The notes: generated by a model from the letters alone, not told the origin. Shown: positions 26,460-34,947, counted from the stretch's first letter. The stretch is DNA of 64,000 bases from Deinococcus metalli (GCF_014201805.1 NZ_JACHFK010000007.1:1-64000), one strand, 5' to 3'. Translations and numbers: made by a program.

Positions 26460-26640
26460 GTGTACCTCGGTGTGAACATGAATGACCCGGTCTGGCCGCA
26501 AACCCAGCGAAGCGCCTGAAAACCGCTGACGGGGGTTCTCAGGCGCTCAGAGTTCGCGTGACCAGACCGGACACATCAGGCATTCGTTGCCAGCGCACGC
26601 GCCGCATCACCAGACCGGAGTGATGGGCGGGTCGCTTCAT
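26460..26640 (-). promoter_or_regulatory. structured leader RNA of thrS
   Basis: About 181 nt between a probable transcription start at 26640 and the thrS ATG. Read on the minus strand it can fold into one long element. An outer 9-bp helix pairs CCGGTCTGG (26570-26562) with CCAGACCGG (26495-26487). A 7-bp helix pairs CGCGAAC with GTTTGCG, including one G-U. A 14-bp terminal hairpin pairs 26547-26534 with 26524-26511, and its single G-U pair would be an A-C mismatch on the other strand, so the RNA is made from the minus strand. A second CCGGTCTGG copy at 26618-26610 could compete for the same partner. No T-box consensus was found. Confidence 0.65.
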
Positions 26641-26705
26641 GGCCGCAGGATAGCGGGTGCAGTGGGGACGGGGCAACCTGCCGATTGGCGCATGTCCCGG
26701 TCTGG
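26487..26705. repeat. four copies of the 9-mer CCGGTCTGG
   Basis: The 9-mer occurs at 26487-26495 (+), 26562-26570 (-), 26610-26618 (-) and 26697-26705 (+). Three copies lie in the thrS leader and one just before the promoter of the divergent phosphotransferase gene. In the leader the opposite orientations allow alternative helices; the fourth copy may be chance or part of a shared control element. Confidence 0.7.
26539..26640 (-). CDS. thrS leader peptide (33 residues)
   Basis: A short ORF, ATG 26640 to TGA 26541-26539, that would be missed by gene callers. TATCCT on the minus strand ends 6 nt before the ATG, exactly the leaderless arrangement of other genes in this window. The peptide begins MKRPAHHSGLVMRR and ends VTRTLSA; two Thr codons (ACG, ACT) sit six and four codons before the stop. 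The SGLV tetrapeptide occurs twice, encoded by the two CCGGTCTGG copies that can pair downstream. The stop codon lies inside the 5' arm of the strong hairpin. This is the layout of an attenuation leader sensing threonyl-tRNA; only two Thr codons is few for that role. Confidence 0.6.
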   Translation of the reverse strand: MKRPAHHSGLVMRRVRWQRMPDVSGLVTRTLSA

Positions 26706-26726
26706 CGCCCGACCTATGCTCGGGTC

Positions 26727-27734
26727 ATGTCCTTCGCCGCCCTGACGCAGCGTGCCCAGGTCGCCCGGCTGCGGCCCAGCGCGCTGGAGGCCCTGCGCGC
26801 GTACCCCTTCACGGTGCGCCGGCTGCGGCTGCTGAACCACGGCTTCAACACGACTTTCCGGGTGGACACCGAGGAAGGGCCGTCCTACGCGCTGCGAATC
26901 AACGTCAATTCCCGCCGCAGCCCTCAGCAGATCGGGGCCGAGATGGCGTGGCTGGCCGCCCTGGCCGAGGATACCGACCTGTGCGTGCCGGTGCCGCAGC
27001 CCACGCGGGACGGCCACCTGATGCGGGAGCTGTGGTCTCCGGCGCTGGACCGGGCGCTGCCGGTCGCGGTGTTCTCGTGGCTCCCCGGCCCGAATCTGGG
27101 CGCGCAGGCCACCCCTGACCAGATGCGCGAGGTCGGCCGCGCGGCCGCGACCCTGCACGCCCACGCGCGCCGCTGGACGCTGCCTGCCGGCACGTCCCTG
27201 AGCAGCCTGCGCGCCCCGCTGATGGACTCGCCCAATCGCCTGGAGCGGGAGCACGAACTGCTGACCCCGGAACGCCGCGAGGTCGTGTCGGCCGCCCTGG
27301 CCCGGGTCGAGGCCGCGCTGGGCCGCGTCTACGCGCAGGACACGCCCCGGGTGCTGCATGCCGACCTGCACAACTGGAACCTCAAGTGGTCCCGGGGCCG
27401 GCTCTCGGTCTTCGATTTCGACGACAGCGGCGTGGGCGTCCCCATGCAGGACCTGGCGATTAGTGCGTATTACCTGCGCCCCAAGGAGGAACTGGAGGCC
27501 GAGCTGCTGGAGGGTTACGCGTCGGCCACCCGCCTGCCCACCTTCGCCCAGGCCGACTACGAGGCGGTGGTGGCGGGCCGCGCCCTCGTGCTGCTGAACG
27601 ACCTGCTGGAGAACACGACCGCCGAACTCCGGGCCCTGCTGCCACGCTACGTGCCGAATTCGGTCACCAAACTGCGCCACTACCTGGAAACCGGGGTGTT
27701 CCGGCACGACGTCCAGGGCCTCATTCCGGCGTGA
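26727..27734 (+). CDS. aminoglycoside phosphotransferase-fold (APH/ChoK family) kinase
   Basis: 335 residues. The protein-kinase-like APH fold is shown by LLNHGFNTTFRVDTEEG at the N-terminus, an ALRINVN strand carrying the phosphate-anchoring position, the Brenner motif VLHADLHNWNLKW (HxDxxxxN) and the metal-binding SVFDFDDSGVG. It probably phosphorylates a small molecule such as homoserine, choline-like or amino-alcohol substrates; the substrate is not evident and resistance need not be implied. TATGCT ends 6 nt before ATG 26727. Its 3' end overlaps the convergent DUF3291 gene by 14 nt. Confidence 0.85.
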   Translation: MSFAALTQRAQVARLRPSALEALRAYPFTVRRLRLLNHGFNTTFRVDTEEGPSYALRINVNSRRSPQQIGAEMAWLAALAEDTDLCVPVPQPTRDGHLMRELWSPALDRALPVAVFSWLPGPNLGAQATPDQMREVGRAAATLHAHARRWTLPAGTSLSSLRAPLMDSPNRLEREHELLTPERREVVSAALARVEAALGRVYAQDTPRVLHADLHNWNLKWSRGRLSVFDFDDSGVGVPMQDLAISAYYLRPKEELEAELLEGYASATRLPTFAQADYEAVVAGRALVLLNDLLENTTAELRALLPRYVPNSVTKLRHYLETGVFRHDVQGLIPA

Positions 27735-28182
27735 GTGGCCCGAACGGCTGCCTGAACGTGAACGCGTGCGCCGTGGGACCATGCTCTCGCAGGTGCAGCA
27801 GCCGTTGCCACGCCTCGTCCGTGGTCGGCAGGTGCCCGGCCGGCACCCACCACAGCGCCGTGAACGCCTCTTTCATGGGCAGGAAGTACTGCCGGCGCTC
27901 GCGCAGCACCGCCACGTGGTCGCTGCGGTACACGTAGTCGCGCAGGGCGTCCAGACTTTCCCACACGGACATGTTCACCAGGAGCGTGTCGTCCTCGAAG
28001 GGGCGCAGGTCCGTCGCGCTGTCCTCCTCGCCCTGAAGTCGCCACACGAAGCCCGGCCAGCCGTCCGCCAGGGCATTGATCTCGTCCAGCCGGGAGGTGA
28101 AGCCGTGCATGGTGTCACTGTCCAGCGGCGCGGCGATGCGGCCGATGTTGACCTGTGCGAGGTGCCAGGGAGCGGGGAGCAT
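27721..28182 (-). CDS. DUF3291 domain protein
   Basis: 153 residues. The sequence HLAQVNIGRIAAPLDS at the start, FVWRLQGEEDSATDLRPF, VNMSVWESLDALRDYVYRS and a C-terminal WWVPAGHLPTTDEAWQRL are characteristic of DUF3291, a ferredoxin-like dimeric alpha/beta-barrel relative of antibiotic-biosynthesis monooxygenases. No function is established. TACCCT on the minus strand ends 6 nt before ATG 28182, favouring this start over a GTG two codons upstream. The 3' end overlaps the convergent kinase gene by 14 nt. Confidence 0.87.
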   Translation of the reverse strand: MLPAPWHLAQVNIGRIAAPLDSDTMHGFTSRLDEINALADGWPGFVWRLQGEEDSATDLRPFEDDTLLVNMSVWESLDALRDYVYRSDHVAVLRERRQYFLPMKEAFTALWWVPAGHLPTTDEAWQRLLHLREHGPTAHAFTFRQPFGPLTPE

Positions 28183-28206
28183 GGGCACAGGGTAGAGCGA
28201 ACAGGG

Positions 28207-28232
28207 CCGCCCCGACGCTCAGGCCGGGGCGG
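28207..28232 (-). terminator. hairpin after the DUF805 gene
   Basis: An 8-bp inverted repeat (CCGCCCCG with CGGGGCGG, loop 10) lies just after the stop of the minus-strand DUF805 gene and before the DUF3291 promoter. No T-run follows, so terminator strength is uncertain. Confidence 0.45.
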
Positions 28233-28255
28233 TCATGTCAGGGCAGTTCGGCGGG

Positions 28256-28705
28256 TTACCAGTTGTTCGCGCTGACCGCCCCGGCCTGAGCGGTGCCCTT
28301 GGGGCTCGGGCCCCACTTGTTGCTGCCGGGCTCGCTGTCGAGCACCATCAGCACGAGCAGCACCAGGCTGCCGATAAAGGGCACGAAGGTGATCAGGTAC
28401 CACCACCCGCTCTTGCCGGTGTCGTGGAGCCGGCGCACGCTGACGGCGAGGCTGGGCACCAGCACGGCCAGGCTGTAGATCAGCAGCAGCACTCCGAAGA
28501 TGAGCGTCACCCCGGTCATCGCGCCCAGACCAGCGTTCTCGCTGTCCTGCTGGGCGGCCATGGCCAGCACCGCGCCCTGTACCGGGATCTGGAGCAGCAC
28601 CAGGATCACCGTGTTGATCAGCGTGAACATCCAGAATTCGCGGCGGCGGGCGCGGCCCTGAAAGTTGGCGTAGTTGTTGCGGATCACGTTCAGGTACTCG
28701 TTCAT
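28256..28705 (-). CDS. DUF805 family membrane protein
   Basis: 149 residues with a typical DUF805 pattern. FQGRARRREFWMFTL precedes the first helix, and three to four membrane helices follow. The conserved SVRRLHDTGKSGWWYLI loop precedes the last helix. The C-terminal tail carries GSNKWGPSP. Function is unknown; relatives such as YhaH and YhaI are inner-membrane proteins. The start has a GGAGGT ribosome site 6-7 nt upstream of ATG 28705, and a TACACT -10 box lies near 28737-28742, so unlike the neighbours it has a short leader. Confidence 0.9.
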   Translation of the reverse strand: MNEYLNVIRNNYANFQGRARRREFWMFTLINTVILVLLQIPVQGAVLAMAAQQDSENAGLGAMTGVTLIFGVLLLIYSLAVLVPSLAVSVRRLHDTGKSGWWYLITFVPFIGSLVLLVLMVLDSEPGSNKWGPSPKGTAQAGAVSANNW

Positions 28706-28801
28706 GCGGAAACCTCCGGCGTGCGATGAGAGGAGTGTAAGAGATCGGAGCGCGGGTGTGGGCCGCTGTCGCCGCGGCGTCGGGGGTAGGGTGGGGGCAT
28801 C

Positions 28802-29824
28802 ATGCGCTTCCTGGTTGCGTTGCCCCTGCTGCTGGCCGCGTGCGCGCCGGCCGTGTTTCCCGCCCGGACGCTGCCCGACACCGTGGCGGCCCTGCCCTTC
28901 GCGGCAGACACGGCGCACCTGCGCGTGGTCGTCATGGGCGACCAGGGCACGGGCACCGATGTGCAGTGGCGCGTGGCGGCGGCAATGCGCGAGGTCTGCG
29001 CGGCTCAGGGCTGCGACCTGGGCGTGGCGCTGGGCGACAACTTCTACCCGGCCGGACCGAAATCCCTGGACTCCACGCTGTTCCGCGACCGTTTCGAGGT
29101 GCCGTACGGGCCGCTGAAGGTCCCCTTCCTGGTGGTGCCCGGCAACCACGACGAGTCGTGGCTGTTCGGCGGGGACGGCGCGGATTCGCGCGGGGCGGAC
29201 GTGCAGGTCGCGTACGCGAAAGTCAATCCGCAGTGGGTGATGCCGGCCCGGACGTACCGCGCGCCGGTGGGCACGCTGGCGGAATTCTTCGCGGTGGACA
29301 CCTCGCCGCTGGCGGCGTACCTGCCGCCCCGGCGGGCGGACGAGCGTCAGGGCGGCGCGTGGGACGTCGCGCAGCGGGCGTGGCTGACGGGCGCGCTGGC
29401 GGCCAGCCACGCCCGCTGGAAGCTGGTGCTGGGCCACCACCCGCTGTTCAGCAATTCCGCGCACGGCGACGCCGGCCAGTACGACGGCCTGGGCCTGTCG
29501 TTCCAGCGTGGGGACGGCGTGCGGCAGCTGTACACGCTGGCGTGTGGCCGCGCCGACCTGCTGCTCTCGGGCCACGACCACGCGCTGGAGGTCTTCGGTC
29601 CGCAGCCGGAGTGCCCGGGCACGTGGACGGCGGTGTCGGGCGCGGCCGGCAAGCCGTCGTCGCCGGGCGGGGGCACGCGGGCGGCGGCCTTCGAGGCCTA
29701 CGGGAAGCCCGGATTCATGGTGCTGGACGTCACGCCGGACGCGCTGACCGTGCAGGTGTACATGCTGGACGGTGCAGGCGCTGCCGTGCTGGCGCACACG
29801 CAGGTGATCACGCCGCGGCCGTGA
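28802..29824 (+). CDS. purple-acid-phosphatase-like metallophosphoesterase lipoprotein
   Basis: 340 residues. A lipoprotein signal ends in LLAAC (Cys about 14). The calcineurin-like metal centre is complete: VVMGDQGTG, ALGDNFYPAG, VPGNHDESW, LGHHPLFSNS and LLSGHDHALEV. The order and spacing resemble tartrate-resistant acid phosphatase (type 5) enzymes, which hydrolyse phosphomonoesters with two metal ions. It likely acts on the outer face of a membrane. TAGGGT ends 9 nt before ATG 28802, a slightly long spacing for a leaderless gene. It is divergent from the DUF805 gene. Confidence 0.88.
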   Translation: MRFLVALPLLLAACAPAVFPARTLPDTVAALPFAADTAHLRVVVMGDQGTGTDVQWRVAAAMREVCAAQGCDLGVALGDNFYPAGPKSLDSTLFRDRFEVPYGPLKVPFLVVPGNHDESWLFGGDGADSRGADVQVAYAKVNPQWVMPARTYRAPVGTLAEFFAVDTSPLAAYLPPRRADERQGGAWDVAQRAWLTGALAASHARWKLVLGHHPLFSNSAHGDAGQYDGLGLSFQRGDGVRQLYTLACGRADLLLSGHDHALEVFGPQPECPGTWTAVSGAAGKPSSPGGGTRAAAFEAYGKPGFMVLDVTPDALTVQVYMLDGAGAAVLAHTQVITPRP

Positions 29825-30019
29825 CCGCGGCTGTGAGGTAGTTCGCATCCCGTGGGGGGCGCCGGGGGGGACGCGCGCCGGGCACCGGGCGCCGGGTCCC
29901 GTGTGGCACGGCGGAACCGACATCTTACGGTTTCTGATCACTGGGTCAGCGTTTTTTGGATGAGGGCGCTGCATGAAGTGCGTAAGAGTTGGCCTGACAC
30001 CATGCCCACCAAGACACAG

Positions 30020-30038
30020 CCCCCAGACGTCCTGGGGG
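30020..30038 (+). promoter_or_regulatory. hairpin and small upstream ORF ahead of the GGDEF/EAL gene
   Basis: A 7-bp hairpin (CCCCCAG/CTGGGGG, 5-nt loop) lies 29 nt before ATG 30067. It falls inside a short ORF (ATG 30002, or in-frame ATG 29960) whose TGA overlaps that ATG as TGATG, so the downstream gene may be translationally coupled to a 21- or 35-residue leader. No TANNNT box precedes either short start, so expression of the leader is uncertain. Confidence 0.35.
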
Positions 30039-30066
30039 TCCGCTTTCCCCGAGGTGCTTCCGCGTG

Positions 30067-32685
30067 ATGCCAGTTCCTACATCGACCACCGCCCTGCAAT
30101 CTGCCCTGAGTGACCTGCTGCGCGTGCACGCGCCCCAGGCGACCCTCCTCGCCTCCATCGGAGAGGAGGTCTTGCGGGTGCGGGCGGACGCCACGTCCAA
30201 CGTGGTGGGCGCGGACCTGGTGCCGCCGGACGACTGGTTCGAGCGCGGCGAGATGACGTGGCTGACCCGCGACGGCGCGCTGCTGGGCCTGCTGTGGAGC
30301 GAGGACGGGCAGGTGCCGGTCACGGCCGTGCAGGTGCTCACCATGCTGCTCGCCGCCGCCCGCGTGGACGGCGCCAACCGCGAGGCGGAGGTGCTGGTGA
30401 CGCAGTTGCCGGTGGCGACCGCGTGGCTCAGCGTGGACCTCACGTTCCGCCGCGTCAGCCGGCCCTTCCTGGAACTGTTCGGCCTGACCGACGCTCAGCT
30501 CGTGGGCCGCTCGCTGTCGCAGGTGTTCCCGGACCGGCCGGGGCTGCTCGCGGGTCTCGCGCAGGCCGCTGCCGGCCGCTCGGTCCGCCTGACCGACGAG
30601 CGCTTCGAACGGGCGGGCACGGTGCTGTGGGCGCGCGGCGAGGCCCGCTCGTACTTCGGCGGCGCGTCGGCCGGCGTCATGCTGACCCTGCAGGACGTGA
30701 CGGGCGAGTACGACCGCTCCGCGCGGATCGCGGCGCTGCTCGACACGGACTCGCCCGCAGCCCTGCTGACCGACACCGGTATCGTGCTGAATGCCAGCCA
30801 GGGTCTGATCGAACTGTGCCCGCCCTCGGCGTCGGCCGCGCCGGGCGCGCCGCTGTGGGCGTGGCCGTGCTTTGCGGACCTGCCGTCCGAGGCCGTGCGC
30901 GACCTCGTGAAGCTCGCCGCGAGCGGCGGCTCGGCGCGGGCCGACGTGGCCCTGGCCAGCGGGGAGAGGTTGCCGCTGTCGGTGCGCCGCAGTTCCGAGC
31001 CCGGCCTGCTGGTCGCCGAGGGCCTCAGCGCCCGCCGCGACGGTCAGGTGCCGTCCGGCATGATCGGTCAGGTGCTCGCGCAGTCCGAGGACGCCACGGT
31101 CCTGATCGACGCCGCGGGCCGCGCGCAGATCGTGAGCGAGCGGGCCGCGCAGCTGCTGGGCGTCGAGGCCTCGCGCCTGGTGGGCCTGGGCCTCACGCGC
31201 GTGCTGGGCGAACTGGGCGTGCGCACCTTCACCACCGAGGGCGATCCGCTGACCCTGCCGGAATGGCGCGACCTGCGCCTGCCCCTGAAGCGCGAACTGC
31301 TGCTCGCGCTGCCGGACGGCGGCCTGCGCCACATGGAGGTGCGCGCCGCGACCCTGGACACCGACGCGGGCAGCGTCCTGCTGACCCTGCGTGACCTGAC
31401 CGCGCTGCGCCGTGCCCAGGCGAAGGTCCGCCACAACGCCCGCCACGACGCCCTGACCGGCCTGCTGAACCGCGTGGGCCTGCGCGAGGCCATGACCGCC
31501 CAGACCAGCGCGCGCAGCACCGTGGCGTGCCTGGACATCGACGGCTTCGGCAGCCTGAACGCCGCGCTGGGCCGCACCGCCTGCGACCGCCTGCTGATCC
31601 AGGCCGCCGCCCGGCTGCACGACGTGGCCGAGGCCCACGGGGGCCACGCCGCGCGCCTCACCGACGACACCTTCGTGGTGACGTTCCCCGGCCTGGACGC
31701 CGCCGCCGCCACGCAGGCCGTGCAGGAGACCCTGCGCGCGCCGCTGCGGGCCGGGCAGCGCGACGTGCCCCTGACCTACGCGCTGGGCCTGGTGACGCCG
31801 CGCGGCGCCGTGACCCCGGACGCCGCACTGGGCGACGCCGAGATCGCCATGCAGCACGCCAAACGCCAGGGCCGCGCGCAGGTGCGCGCCTACGATCCGG
31901 GCATGCGCGCCCAGGTCGCCCGCGCCTTCGAACTCGAGGACGCCCTGCGCGGCGCGGTGGCGGGCGGGCAGTTCACCATGCTGTACCAGCCGGTCACGGA
32001 CCTGAAGTCCGGCGGCGCGCTGGGCGCCGAGGCGCTGCTGCGCTGGAACCACCCGGCGCTGGGCGTGCTGCCCCCCAGCCAGTTCCTGCCGCTGGCGGGG
32101 CACAGCGACCTGATCACGCAGATCAGCGCGTGGGTGATCGAGCACGCCCTGAGCGGCCGGCAGACCATCCGGACCGCGCTGCCCGAACGCTTCAGCGCGT
32201 GGCAGGTCAGCGTGAACCTGGGCCTGGAGGAACTGCGCCGCAGCGCCGGTCTGCACGGCGTGCAGGCCCTGCTGCACGAGCACGGCGCGCCGGACATCGA
32301 GGTGGCCGCCGGCAGCCTGCTCGACCACAGTCAGGACACCCTGGGACTGCTGGAGCAGCTGCGCACGCTGGGCGCGCAGCTCAGCGTGGACGACTTCGGC
32401 GACGGCGCGAGCAGCCTGTCGGCCCTGACGCGCTTTCCCCTGAGCGCCGTGAAGCTTCACCCCACCCTGACCGCCCGCCTGCCCGACGACCGGCGCTCGC
32501 TGGCCCTGGTGCAGGGCGCCACCGATCTCGCGCACCGTCTGGGCCTGAAGGTCGTCGCGGTGGGCGTCGAGACCAGCGAGCAGCTCGAGGTGCTGGCCGA
32601 CCTGGGCTGCGACGCCGCGCAGGGCTACGCCATCTGCCCGCCGCTGGCCCTGCCGGACCTGCTCAAGTGGCTCCAGGCGCACTGA
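30067..32685 (+). CDS. PAS-GGDEF-EAL protein with degenerate cyclic-di-GMP active sites
   Basis: 872 residues. An N-terminal region of about 110 residues, PAS-like domains at about 110-220 and 335-445, a GGDEF domain (about 460-610) and an EAL domain (about 620-872). In the GGDEF domain the signature is replaced by LTDDTF (about 531). In the EAL domain the EAL motif survives (GAEALLRW), but the catalytic-base Glu of the EGVE motif is Val (VAVGVET, about 832) and the ExxE pair is EVAA; DDFG and the Lys of KLH remain. Both enzymatic activities are therefore doubtful, and a cyclic-di-GMP-binding or regulatory role is more likely. It has no membrane segment. Possible twitching or biofilm control is inference. 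Confidence 0.87.
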   Translation: MPVPTSTTALQSALSDLLRVHAPQATLLASIGEEVLRVRADATSNVVGADLVPPDDWFERGEMTWLTRDGALLGLLWSEDGQVPVTAVQVLTMLLAAARVDGANREAEVLVTQLPVATAWLSVDLTFRRVSRPFLELFGLTDAQLVGRSLSQVFPDRPGLLAGLAQAAAGRSVRLTDERFERAGTVLWARGEARSYFGGASAGVMLTLQDVTGEYDRSARIAALLDTDSPAALLTDTGIVLNASQGLIELCPPSASAAPGAPLWAWPCFADLPSEAVRDLVKLAASGGSARADVALASGERLPLSVRRSSEPGLLVAEGLSARRDGQVPSGMIGQVLAQSEDATVLIDAAGRAQIVSERAAQLLGVEASRLVGLGLTRVLGELGVRTFTTEGDPLTLPEWRDLRLPLKRELLLALPDGGLRHMEVRAATLDTDAGSVLLTLRDLTALRRAQAKVRHNARHDALTGLLNRVGLREAMTAQTSARSTVACLDIDGFGSLNAALGRTACDRLLIQAAARLHDVAEAHGGHAARLTDDTFVVTFPGLDAAAATQAVQETLRAPLRAGQRDVPLTYALGLVTPRGAVTPDAALGDAEIAMQHAKRQGRAQVRAYDPGMRAQVARAFELEDALRGAVAGGQFTMLYQPVTDLKSGGALGAEALLRWNHPALGVLPPSQFLPLAGHSDLITQISAWVIEHALSGRQTIRTALPERFSAWQVSVNLGLEELRRSAGLHGVQALLHEHGAPDIEVAAGSLLDHSQDTLGLLEQLRTLGAQLSVDDFGDGASSLSALTRFPLSAVKLHPTLTARLPDDRRSLALVQGATDLAHRLGLKVVAVGVETSEQLEVLADLGCDAAQGYAICPPLALPDLLKWLQAH

Positions 32686-32781
32686 GCCTGGACGGATTGC
32701 CCCAAAGCAGGACATGTCCGCGCCCGCTGCCCGGAGGCATGCAGGACGTTCGTACCACTCGGGCGCGGCAGAGTGCAGCCG

Positions 32782-33126
32782 TCACACCCACTCGGCCACT
32801 GGCCGCGCCTCCGGAAAGAAGCCCAGCATCCGCAGCGGCGACGGTCCGGGATTCACGACCCCATGCACCGCTCCCGCCGGGACGATGGCCGTGTCCCCAC
32901 TCCGGAACGGCAGGACCGCGCCGCCGAGCTGAACGTGTCCGCTGCCCTCCACGCAGACCAGCAGTTCCTCGACCGCGTGGACGTGGAGCGGGATGAAGCC
33001 GCCCGGTTCGATGACGTTCTCCAGGAGAGCGGTCGCCTGTGCGCCGCTGTCGGCATGGGCGAGCCACTGCAACGTCCGGCCCGCCAGCTGCTCCACAGGC
33101 TGCTCCGATCTGGTCACGATGCCCAT
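32782..33126 (-). CDS. cupin domain protein
   Basis: 114 residues forming one small beta-barrel. Metal-binding cupin motif 1 is seen as GGFIPLHVHAVEELLVCVEGSG, and motif 2 as DTAIVPAGAVHGVVNPG. A short helical head (LQWLAHADSGAQATALLENV) precedes the barrel. The role is unknown; such proteins range from dioxygenases to ligand binders. TACGCT on the minus strand ends 5 nt before ATG 33126, a leaderless arrangement that selects this start from a much longer open frame reaching into the adjacent permease gene. Confidence 0.82.
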   Translation of the reverse strand: MGIVTRSEQPVEQLAGRTLQWLAHADSGAQATALLENVIEPGGFIPLHVHAVEELLVCVEGSGHVQLGGAVLPFRSGDTAIVPAGAVHGVVNPGPSPLRMLGFFPEARPVAEWV

Positions 33127-33179
33127 ACCCGAGCGTACTCCGACCGCACTCCCACGGGGAACGTGGCCGAAGTTCGTGC

Positions 33180-34925
33180 TCAGAACGGCCACACGCGCGG
33201 AATGACCAGCATCGCCACCACGAAGGTCACCAGCGTCAGACCTGCGCCCACCCGCACGAAATCCAGGAAGGTGTAGCGGCCGGGACCGTAGACCAGCATG
33301 CACGACGGCTCCAGCGGCGTGATGAACGAGTTGCTGGCCGCCACCGTGATGCCGATCACGAAGGGCCGGGGATCGTACCCCAGCGCCTTGGCCGTGCCGA
33401 TCGCCAGCGGCAGCATCACCAGCGCCGCCGCCTGGTTGCTCATGGGCTGCGTGAGGGCCACCGTGACCACGAACAGGGCACCCAGCAGGCCGTACGGCCC
33501 CAGCGGTTCCAGCACGCCCGACAGCGTGCCCGTCAGCACCTTCGCCGCGCCGCTGCTCTCGAAGGCGCCGCCGAAGGCGAGCATGCACGCCACCAGCACG
33601 ATCACCGGCCACTCCACGGCGCCGTAGGCCTCCTCCGGCGAGATCAGGCGCAGCGCCAGACTCAGGGCGACCGCGATCAGGACGGCCACGGCCAGCGGCA
33701 CCACGCCCAGGCCGCCCAGCACCACGGCGCCCGCGAACAGCAGCAGCGCCACCGGCGCGCGGCGCAGGTCGCGCTGGTGCTCGGTCACGTCGCCCATCAC
33801 GACGAGGTGGTCGCCCAGCGAGTCCAGGCGGGCCGACCCGCCCTGCACCAGCAGCACGTCCCCCACCTGGATGCGCAGCCGCCCCAGCCGCTCAATGTCG
33901 CGCTGCCGGCGGTGCAGCGCCAGCACGGACGCGCCGTAGCGCTCCCGGAAGCGCACTTCCTTGAGCGTGCGGCCCAGCAGCGGCGAGCCGGGCATCACCA
34001 CCGCCTCCACCAGCCGCACGTCGCCGTCCTCCGGCGTGGGCTGGAGTTTCAGCTCGCTGCGGCTGACCACACCCAGCGTGCTCTTGCCCGCCAGGATGCG
34101 CTCGGTGGGGCCCTCGACGGCCAGCGTGTCGCCCTCGTGCAGGCGGAAGGCCGCGCCCGGCGCATACGTGGTGGTCTCGCCCCGCCGGACTGCCACGACC
34201 GTGAGGCCGTGGTCGCGCCCCAGGCCCGTCTCCGCGAGGGTGTGCCCCGCCAGCGGACTGCCCGGCGCGACCGTCAGGTCCGCAAGGTACGCGCGCAGCG
34301 AGGCTTCCATCGCTCCGTCCCGCGCCGGCAGCAGCCGCGGCGCGATGAAAAACAGGTACAGCAGGCCCACCAGCGCCGTGGGCACGCCCACCCACGCCAG
34401 CTCGAAAAAGCCCAGGCCCCGCTCGCCCGCTGCGGGCAGCGCGCCCGACACGACGATGTTCGTACTCGTGCCGATCACCGTGATCGTGCCGCCCAGGATG
34501 CTGGCGAAGGCCAGCGGCATCAGCACGCGGCTGGGCGGCATGCCCGCACGGCGGGCCAGACCGGCCACGACCGGCAGGAACACGGCGGTGGTGGCGGTGT
34601 TGCTGGTGAACGCGCTCACGCCGGCCACCGTGCCCAGCATGGCGCGCAGCATGATGGTCGCGCTGCGTGCCCGCCGCGCCAGGGCGGCGCCCACCCACTC
34701 GATCACCCCGGCGCGCAGGATCACCCGCGTGAGGATGAACAGCGACGCCAGCGTGATCACCGTGTCGCTGCCGAAGCCCGCGAAGGCCTGCTTGGGCGTG
34801 ATCAGTCCGAACACCAGCAGCGCCGACAGCAGGCACAGGGCCGTGACGTCCACCGGCAGCCACTCGGTCGCGAACAGCACCAGAGCGGCCACGAACAGGA
34901 TCAGGATCAGTGTGACAGGGTCCAC
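33180..34925 (-). CDS. SLC13/DASS-family permease with two TrkA-C domains
   Basis: 581 residues. Membrane helices at the N-terminus (about 1-180) and C-terminus (about 385-581) flank a cytoplasmic part with two RCK_C/TrkA-C domains (GSPLAGHTLAETGLGRDHGL and GSPLLGRTLKEVRFRERYGA). Helices carry SNTATTAVFLPV and TVAASNSFITPLEPSCMLVYGPG, typical of the anion (sulfate/dicarboxylate) transporter family. It probably imports an anion with Na+ or H+. GTG start with a GGGGAGAG ribosome site, 22 nt after lysK, suggesting an operon. The ion is not determined. Confidence 0.88.
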   Translation of the reverse strand: MDPVTLILILFVAALVLFATEWLPVDVTALCLLSALLVFGLITPKQAFAGFGSDTVITLASLFILTRVILRAGVIEWVGAALARRARSATIMLRAMLGTVAGVSAFTSNTATTAVFLPVVAGLARRAGMPPSRVLMPLAFASILGGTITVIGTSTNIVVSGALPAAGERGLGFFELAWVGVPTALVGLLYLFFIAPRLLPARDGAMEASLRAYLADLTVAPGSPLAGHTLAETGLGRDHGLTVVAVRRGETTTYAPGAAFRLHEGDTLAVEGPTERILAGKSTLGVVSRSELKLQPTPEDGDVRLVEAVVMPGSPLLGRTLKEVRFRERYGASVLALHRRQRDIERLGRLRIQVGDVLLVQGGSARLDSLGDHLVVMGDVTEHQRDLRRAPVALLLFAGAVVLGGLGVVPLAVAVLIAVALSLALRLISPEEAYGAVEWPVIVLVACMLAFGGAFESSGAAKVLTGTLSGVLEPLGPYGLLGALFVVTVALTQPMSNQAAALVMLPLAIGTAKALGYDPRPFVIGITVAASNSFITPLEPSCMLVYGPGRYTFLDFVRVGAGLTLVTFVVAMLVIPRVWPF

Positions 34926-34947
34926 GGCTCTCCCCGGGGCGCGGCGT

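Noticed and set aside
26460..26501. Extended thrS start at TTG 26501
   Set aside because: It would begin inside the pairing element, has no ribosome site, and the ATG at 26459 has both a ribosome site and the correct TGS-domain start.
26460..26652. T-box riboswitch before thrS
   Set aside because: No conserved T-box sequence, specifier-loop features or terminator T-run were found; the leader has a different design.
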